Shown: positions 7,237 to 11,338 of the stretch, piece by piece
Numbering within the stretch: position 1 is the stretch's first letter
Layout: every line of letters starts with the position of its first letter
Assembly (NCBI GenBank): GCA_017378975.1
Contig: JAFNXT010000334.1
Span: 1 to 11,338 of the forward strand
Length of the DNA stretch: 11,338 bases
Origin: Oscillospiraceae bacterium
GTDB lineage: Bacteria > Bacillota > Clostridia > Oscillospirales > Oscillospiraceae
Direction: 5' to 3'
Notes under the pieces: model-generated
What the model was told of the DNA's origin: nothing
What the model saw: only the letters and a program-made list of their open reading frames with translations
The model's database searches: none
Position numbers and translations under genes: made by a program

Positions 7237-8847
7237 ATGAAAAAGAAGGTTTCCGTCAAGCGCATCCTCGCCGTCCTGGCCGTGCTGGCTCTGGTCGGAC
7301 TGGTGGTTTGGGCCGGTATCGTTTCCGGCGGTCAGGAAGGCGCCCTGAATGATTCTGTTTGGGCGCTGATCCCGCCTCTGGTGGCGATCTGTCTGGCGCT
7401 GATCACCAAAGAGGTGTACAGCTCTCTGTTCATCGGTATCCTGGTGGGTGGCCTGTTCTACTCCGGCTTCCAGTTCGAGGGTGCCACCATGCACATCTTC
7501 AGCAACGGCTTCATCAGCGTGCTGAGCGACGCGTACAACATGGGCATCCTGATCTTCCTGGTGCTGTTGGGCGCGTTGGTCGCCATGATGAACAAGTCCG
7601 GCGGTTCCGCCGCCTTCGGCCGTTGGGCTTCCAAGAAGATCAAGTCCAGCACCGGTGCTCAGCTTTCCACCGTCGCTCTGGGCGTGCTGATCTTCATCGA
7701 TGATTACTTCAACTGCCTGACCGTGGGCTCCGTCATGCGTCCCGTCACCGACCAGCACAAGGTATCCCGTTCCAAGCTGGCCTATCTGATCGACGCCACC
7801 GCCGCCCCTGTGTGCATCATCGCCCCCATCTCCTCCTGGGCCGCCGCCGTGGCAGGCTTCGTGGAGGGCGAGGACGGCTTCAGCCTGTTCCTGCGGGCGA
7901 TCCCCTACAACTACTACGCACTGCTCACCATCTTCATGATGGTCGGCATGGTCCTGCTGAAGATCGAGTTCGGCTCCATGGCTGACCATCAGCGCAACGC
8001 CGCCAACGGTGACCTGTTCACCCGTGGCGAGCGTGTCAGCGTGGAGACCACTCTGCCTGCCAACGCCAAGGGCACCATGCTGGAGCTGATCCTGCCTGTG
8101 GTGATGCTGATCGTGTTCTGCTTCGTGGGCATGATCTACTCCGGTGGCTTCTTCTCCGGCGCGGACCTGATCACTGCCTTCTCCGACTGCGATGCTTCCG
8201 TGGGTCTGGCGCTGGGCGGCTTCTTCGCCGTGATCTTCACCGTGATCTTCTACCTGTGCCGTGGTGTCCTGTCCTTCAAGGACCTGATGGGCTGCATCCC
8301 CGAGGGCTTCAAGGCCATGACCTCCGCCATCCTGATCCTGGCTCTGGCCTGGACTCTGAAGGCTATGACCGATTCTCTGGGCGCCGCCACCTATGTGGAG
8401 GGTCTGGTGAAGGCCGGTGCCGGCTATATGCTCAGCTTCCTGCCTGCCATCATCTTCCTGATCGGCTGTGTCCTGGCCTTCGCCACCGGCACCAGCTGGG
8501 GCACCTTCGGCATCCTGATCCCCATCGTGGTGGATGCCTTCGCTGACAAGCCGGAGCTCATGATCATCGCCATCTCCGCCTGTATGGCCGGTGCGGTCTG
8601 CGGTGACCACTGCTCTCCCATTTCCGACACCACCATCATGGCTTCCGCCGGTGCCCAGTGTGACCATGTGAACCATGTGTCCACCCAGCTGCCCTACGCC
8701 ATCACCTGCGCCGCCGTTTCCTGTGTGGCTTATGTGATCGCCGGCTTCGTGCAGAACGTCTACATCAGCCTGACCGTGGCCTTCGCTCTGATGGCCCTGA
8801 CCCTGCTGGTGCTGAAGCTCATGCAGAAGAACAAGGCGACTGTCTGA
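7237..8847 (+). CDS. NhaC-superfamily transporter, probable lysine carrier (LysW-type)
   Basis: This 536-residue polytopic membrane protein starts MKKKVSVKR, followed by a first hydrophobic segment at about 10-29; many further hydrophobic stretches suggest 11-12 membrane helices. NhaC-superfamily landmarks are FIDDYFNCLTVGSVMRPVTD (D155, D156), PVCIIAPISSW, the half-helix FATGTSWGTFGIL (415-427) and CGDHCSPISDTTIMAS (455-470). The family contains Na+/H+ antiporters and also amino-acid carriers. Because the gene is controlled by a lysine riboswitch, the likely substrate is lysine, as predicted for the LysW group; Na+ or H+ coupling is plausible. It is a single-gene unit with its own promoter, and a repeat-derived hairpin follows at 8869. 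A plain Na+/H+ antiporter cannot be excluded from sequence alone. The family is certain and the substrate is inferred from regulation. Confidence 0.92.
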   Translation: MKKKVSVKRILAVLAVLALVGLVVWAGIVSGGQEGALNDSVWALIPPLVAICLALITKEVYSSLFIGILVGGLFYSGFQFEGATMHIFSNGFISVLSDAYNMGILIFLVLLGALVAMMNKSGGSAAFGRWASKKIKSSTGAQLSTVALGVLIFIDDYFNCLTVGSVMRPVTDQHKVSRSKLAYLIDATAAPVCIIAPISSWAAAVAGFVEGEDGFSLFLRAIPYNYYALLTIFMMVGMVLLKIEFGSMADHQRNAANGDLFTRGERVSVETTLPANAKGTMLELILPVVMLIVFCFVGMIYSGGFFSGADLITAFSDCDASVGLALGGFFAVIFTVIFYLCRGVLSFKDLMGCIPEGFKAMTSAILILALAWTLKAMTDSLGAATYVEGLVKAGAGYMLSFLPAIIFLIGCVLAFATGTSWGTFGILIPIVVDAFADKPELMIIAISACMAGAVCGDHCSPISDTTIMASAGAQCDHVNHVSTQLPYAITCAAVSCVAYVIAGFVQNVYISLTVAFALMALTLLVLKLMQKNKATV

Positions 8848-8868
8848 TATCGATATTTTATAAAGTTG

Positions 8869-8976
8869 TGTCATCCTGAGGAGGTGTGAGCCGACGAAGG
8901 ATCTGCGCACCTTATGGATCTGTGGGTCCGATCGGTGCGAAGATCCTTCGACTCGCTCCGCTTGCTCAGGATGACA
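8869..8976. repeat. Palindromic repeat, family 1 copy A
   Basis: The termini TGTCATCCTGAG (8869-8880) and CTCAGGATGACA (8965-8976) are perfect 12-bp inverted repeats. Inner arms at 8895-8911 and 8934-8950 pair at 16 of 17, with CGAAGGATCT/AGATCCTTCG at the outside. The whole 108-bp element can fold into one long hairpin. It has no coding capacity. It is followed by TTCTTTTTT (8977-8985), so on the + strand it probably also terminates the transporter transcript. A second copy lies at 10982-11095. Confidence 0.9.
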
Positions 8977-8986
8977 TTCTTTTTTC

Positions 8987-9015
8987 TTGCGATCTTGCGC
9001 AGATCCTTATATAAT
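8987..9015 (+). promoter_or_regulatory. Promoter of the ycaO gene
   Basis: TTGCGA (8987-8992) and a perfect TATAAT (9010-9015) are separated by 17 bases. The predicted start is near 9022, giving a short leader of about 25 bases before the ATG at 9047. The promoter starts immediately after the T-run of the upstream repeat. Confidence 0.75.
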
Positions 9016-9046
9016 GATAAAAGTATGACATTTTGGGGGTCAGGGA

Positions 9047-10849
9047 ATGAACATCAATGAGCGTTTCAAGGACTGCTCTCCGGAGCAGACCGTCGAAAAG
9101 ATCCGGAAGATCCTGGAGGGCATCGGCCTGACGGTCCAGGAGCGGTGGCATGGCTCCGGCATCGACGATTGCTGGAGCGTCACGGTGTGGGCGCAGGAGT
9201 GTGAGCCCTTCCGTTCCAACGGTAAGGGCGTGACCCAAGCGTTGGCCCGGGCCAGCGCTTACGCTGAGCTGATCGAGCGGATCCAGTGCGGCCTTCTGCT
9301 GTATAAGTTCCAGTCCCTCAGCCGGACCCCCGGTATGGATCTGCACCACTTCGCCCCCGATGCCCGTTACATGACCATGGCGGAGCTGGAGCAGGAGGGG
9401 GAGTGGATGGACCATGTGATCGCGGCCTACGGCGGCGGTCTGACCCGGAAGAAGCTGGCCCAGCTCTCCAAGATCTACGCCTGCACCGATGAGGACAAGA
9501 TCCTGACCCTGCCTTTTTACAGCCTGTTCGAGGATAAGTACGTCTACATCCCTGCCGGGATCGCCACCTGCGTCTATGCCACCAACGGCTGTTGCGCCGG
9601 TAACACCCGGGAGGAAGCATGGGTCCACGCCATGTCTGAGATGATCGAGCGTTACAGCGCCCAGACCCGTCTGGTCAGCGGCGAAGCCATGCCTCCGATC
9701 CCGGAGGAGGTGCTGGACCGGTTCCCCACGGTGAAGAGGATCCTCTCCCAGATCCGCCAGCGGGACAAGTACCATGTGACGCTGTTGGACCTGTCCATGG
9801 GCGACGGCTTCCCGGTGGTGGCGGCCCGTGTGATCAACAAGGAGACCCAGGATTACCTCGTGAACATCGCCGCCGACCCGGTGCTGGAGATCGCCATCGA
9901 CCGGACCCTGACGGAGTTCTTCCAAGGCCGCCATGTGGATCATTTCCGCTCCGGCCGTGGCAGTGGCATCCTCAAGTCGATCACCGATGTGAACTACGCC
10001 CACAACGCTTCCAACCAGATGGAGAACTGCACCGGCTTCTTCACCGCCGACTTCTTTGCGGAGGAACTGACCTGCCAGCGGGAGTGTGCGGAGTTTGCCG
10101 ACAACAGCAACAAGTCCAACAAGGAACTGCTCCGGTATATGCTGGACCTGTACCGGAAGATGGGCCGCCCGGTGTATGTGCGGAACTATTCCTTCCTCGG
10201 GTTCCCCAGCTATCACTTCATCGTGCCGGGCTTCTCCGAGATCCGGGGCTACCTCCTGCCGGAGCCCGTGTCTGAGTACGCGCTGGGCGAAGAGGCCGCC
10301 AAGGCCCTGCGCGATCCCCGGTCCGCTTCCATCCCCCAGCTGGCGATCTTGCTGACCTACTATGACAAGATCCGCACCATGGTCAACCGCCGGGAGAATT
10401 TCTCCTCTCTGGTGGGTCTGCCCATGGATCTGGTGAAGCCCCGTCATCTGCTGTTCACTGCCCTGTCCTGCGCGGCGTGGCGGCTGGGACGGATCCAGGA
10501 CGCGATCGGCTTCCTGACCGATGCCCTCCGGGGCGCCGGTGGGGACCGGCAGTATCTGTCCTGTCTGCGGCAGTATCTGACCCTCCTGCACAAGGGGATC
10601 GATCCGGCCATCGTCCGGTCCATCCTTGAAAAGTCCTTCTACACCGATGCGGTGGAGAAGCTCTACCGGAACCTGTCGGAGCATAAGGACCCCTATCACG
10701 GCCAGCTCCTGCGGTGCTCCGGCACCTGTGAAGGCTGTCCCCATAGGGATCTGTGCAGCTTCCCCCAAGTCCGGGAGGCGCTGGGCCGGGTGGGAGCGCA
10801 TTACAAGACCTACACCGACGGTCAAAGCCGGGAGCATCTGGCGGTCTGA
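9047..10849 (+). CDS. ycaO: Stand-alone YcaO-domain protein with C-terminal Cys4 cluster
   Basis: YcaO enzymes use ATP to phosphorylate peptide backbone amides. They make azolines or thioamides in RiPPs, while E. coli YcaO assists beta-methylthiolation of ribosomal protein S12. The ATP-binding set is complete in this 600-residue protein: NGKG (63-66), S-x3-E-x2-ER at S70/E74/E77/R78, E190-x7-E198-x2-E201-R202, and R286-x3-E290. Length and residue numbering are close to E. coli YcaO (586 residues, as I recall it), which favours that stand-alone type over a RiPP cyclodehydratase. The region 475-545 (LGRIQDAIGFLTDAL) looks helical and TPR-like. The tail has C557-x3-C561-x2-C564-x5-C570, a possible Fe-S or zinc site. 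The upstream GGGGG (9035-9039) serves as ribosome binding site. No precursor peptide, TfuA, dehydrogenase or RiPP transporter gene is nearby. The YcaO fold is certain; the S12 role is inference. Confidence 0.92.
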   Translation: MNINERFKDCSPEQTVEKIRKILEGIGLTVQERWHGSGIDDCWSVTVWAQECEPFRSNGKGVTQALARASAYAELIERIQCGLLLYKFQSLSRTPGMDLHHFAPDARYMTMAELEQEGEWMDHVIAAYGGGLTRKKLAQLSKIYACTDEDKILTLPFYSLFEDKYVYIPAGIATCVYATNGCCAGNTREEAWVHAMSEMIERYSAQTRLVSGEAMPPIPEEVLDRFPTVKRILSQIRQRDKYHVTLLDLSMGDGFPVVAARVINKETQDYLVNIAADPVLEIAIDRTLTEFFQGRHVDHFRSGRGSGILKSITDVNYAHNASNQMENCTGFFTADFFAEELTCQRECAEFADNSNKSNKELLRYMLDLYRKMGRPVYVRNYSFLGFPSYHFIVPGFSEIRGYLLPEPVSEYALGEEAAKALRDPRSASIPQLAILLTYYDKIRTMVNRRENFSSLVGLPMDLVKPRHLLFTALSCAAWRLGRIQDAIGFLTDALRGAGGDRQYLSCLRQYLTLLHKGIDPAIVRSILEKSFYTDAVEKLYRNLSEHKDPYHGQLLRCSGTCEGCPHRDLCSFPQVREALGRVGAHYKTYTDGQSREHLAV

Positions 10850-10854
10850 GATAC

Positions 10855-10920
10855 TGTCATCGCGAGGAGCGTAGCGACGTGGCGATCCCCTGTGGTATCA
10901 GGAGATCGCCACGTCTTTTT
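10855..10920 (+). terminator. ycaO terminator built from a family 2 palindromic repeat
   Basis: GACGTGGCGATC (10876-10887) pairs perfectly with GATCGCCACGTC (10904-10915). After one mismatch the stem continues as CCTG/CAGG around the loop TGGTAT. T5 follows directly (10916-10920), so this is a good intrinsic terminator starting a few bases after the ycaO stop. The left part (10855-10890, starting TGTCATCGCGAGGAG) closely matches the repeat arm at 501-540. The terminator is therefore a member of that dispersed repeat family. The right end is degenerate (CGATGATCGC instead of a clean inverted terminus). Confidence 0.88.
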
Positions 10921-10981
10921 CGATGATCGCTGGGCGGTCGGACCTGAACAGAAGAAGGTAAGAACGTACAGCAAAACAGCG

Positions 10982-11095
10982 ATGTCATCCTGAGGGGGCG
11001 AAGCGACACGAAGGATCTTCGCGCCGATCCGAGCGCAAACGTGATCGAAAGCGCGAAGATCCTTCGACTTCATCCCGCTACGCTCAGGATGACAT
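10982..11095. repeat. Palindromic repeat, family 1 copy B
   Basis: The termini ATGTCATCCTGAG (10982-10994) and CTCAGGATGACAT (11083-11095) are perfect 13-bp inverted repeats. A perfect 16-bp inner pair, CGAAGGATCTTCGCGC (11009-11024) with its complement (11051-11066), closes the element. It shares termini and the CGAAGGATCT core with copy A (8869-8976); the loop sequences differ. Both copies are non-coding. The two copies lie on opposite sides of ycaO. The 61 bases between the ycaO terminator and this element hold nothing I recognise. Confidence 0.9.
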
Positions 11096-11161
11096 CCTTT
11101 TACGTTGTTTGTCGCTGTCTTGAGCTGATAGTCGAATTTTCAGCTTATATCCAGAAAACTG

Positions 11162-11174
11162 TGATATGATATCA
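11162..11174 (+). promoter_or_regulatory. Candidate response-regulator promoter and overlapping palindrome
   Basis: TGATATGAT (11162-11170) reads as an extended -10 (TGA plus TATGAT) without a good -35 at normal spacing. The same bases form a perfect palindrome, TGATAT-G-ATATCA. A palindrome over a -10 box upstream of a response regulator could be an operator, possibly autoregulatory. An alternative weak promoter is TTGAGC (11120-11125) with TTATAT (11145-11150), at an unfavourable 19-base spacing. Confidence 0.35.
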
Positions 11175-11200
11175 TCAGATACTATGTCGGGAGGTCCCTT

Positions 11201-11338
11201 ATGAAGATCTTGTTGATCGAAGACGAAAAACTGCTGGCACAGTCCCTTGTGGATCTGCTCACCGCCAAGGGGTTCCAGGTGGAGGCGGTGTATGATGGCC
11301 AGACCGGGGCGGAGTATGCGGAGCTGGGGATCTATGAC
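11201..11338 (+). CDS. Response regulator receiver domain, 5' part
   Basis: The first 46 codons of a gene that runs out of the window encode MKILLIEDEKLLAQSL and continue to YDGQTGAEYAELGIYD. This is the beta1-alpha1-beta2 start of a two-component receiver domain, with the acidic metal-binding pair E7/D8. The phosphoacceptor Asp, normally near residue 50, lies just past the window edge. The sequence style fits OmpR/PhoB-type regulators, but the output domain is not visible. The start is supported by GGGAGG (11189-11194), 6 bases upstream. A sensor kinase gene is expected downstream. Confidence 0.9.
   Translation, partial: MKILLIEDEKLLAQSLVDLLTAKGFQVEAVYDGQTGAEYAELGIYD

Noticed and set aside
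10715..10756. C-x3-C-x2-C in YcaO as a radical SAM site
   Set aside because: The motif is at the extreme C-terminus with no radical SAM barrel around it and has a fourth Cys; a structural zinc or Fe-S site is more likely.
9047..10849. RiPP (thiazole/oxazole) biosynthesis cluster
   Set aside because: No precursor peptide, dehydrogenase, TfuA or dedicated exporter gene is visible in the flanks; the protein is of the stand-alone E. coli-like length.
8869..11095. Composite transposon around ycaO
   Set aside because: There is no transposase, no clear target-site duplication, and the ends are short palindromic repeats, so mobility is kept only as a question.

Overview
The window looks like chromosomal DNA of a G+C-rich, gut-type Clostridia bacterium (Oscillospirales-like; this placement is inference). 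The reasons are: a glgC-glgD pair, since GlgD is essentially a Firmicutes trait; an L-box lysine riboswitch ahead of an NhaC-family transporter; strong AGGAG-type ribosome binding sites; and intergenic palindromic repeats of types I associate with gut Clostridia. Every real gene is on the + strand.

Layout: (1) 1-463, the 3' end of a Nif3-family gene. (2) 464-925, a long intergenic region with a degenerate palindromic repeat, a very stable hairpin and a good promoter. (3) 926-6847, a four-gene glycogen synthesis operon, glgB-glgC-glgD-glgA. GlgC/GlgD make ADP-glucose, GlgA elongates alpha-1,4 chains and GlgB adds alpha-1,6 branches. glgC-glgD are 12 bp apart and glgD-glgA overlap by ATGA. The glgB-glgC gap is longer and holds two GC hairpins and a five-unit heptamer tandem repeat. 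The operon ends at a textbook terminator (6862-6897). (4) 6939-7219, a promoter followed by a complete lysine riboswitch with antiterminator and terminator, controlling (5) 7237-8847, an NhaC-superfamily transporter that is therefore most likely a lysine carrier. (6) 9047-10849, a full-length stand-alone YcaO-domain protein with its own promoter, a complete set of ATP-binding residues and a C-terminal four-cysteine cluster. (7) 11201-end, the start of a response regulator gene.

Two palindromic repeat families occupy the intergenic spaces. One (ends TGTCATCCTGAG/CTCAGGATGACA) lies on each side of ycaO. The other (TGTCATCGCGAGGAG...GACGTGGCGATCCCC) is found after the Nif3 gene and directly after ycaO, where it forms the ycaO terminator.

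I found no CRISPR array, tRNA, rRNA or transposase. The most informative parts are the lysine riboswitch-transporter unit, whose L2-L3 kissing loop can be read from the sequence, the YcaO protein with its Cys4 tail, and the repeat elements reused as terminators. I see no clear evidence for a wholly new multi-gene system.
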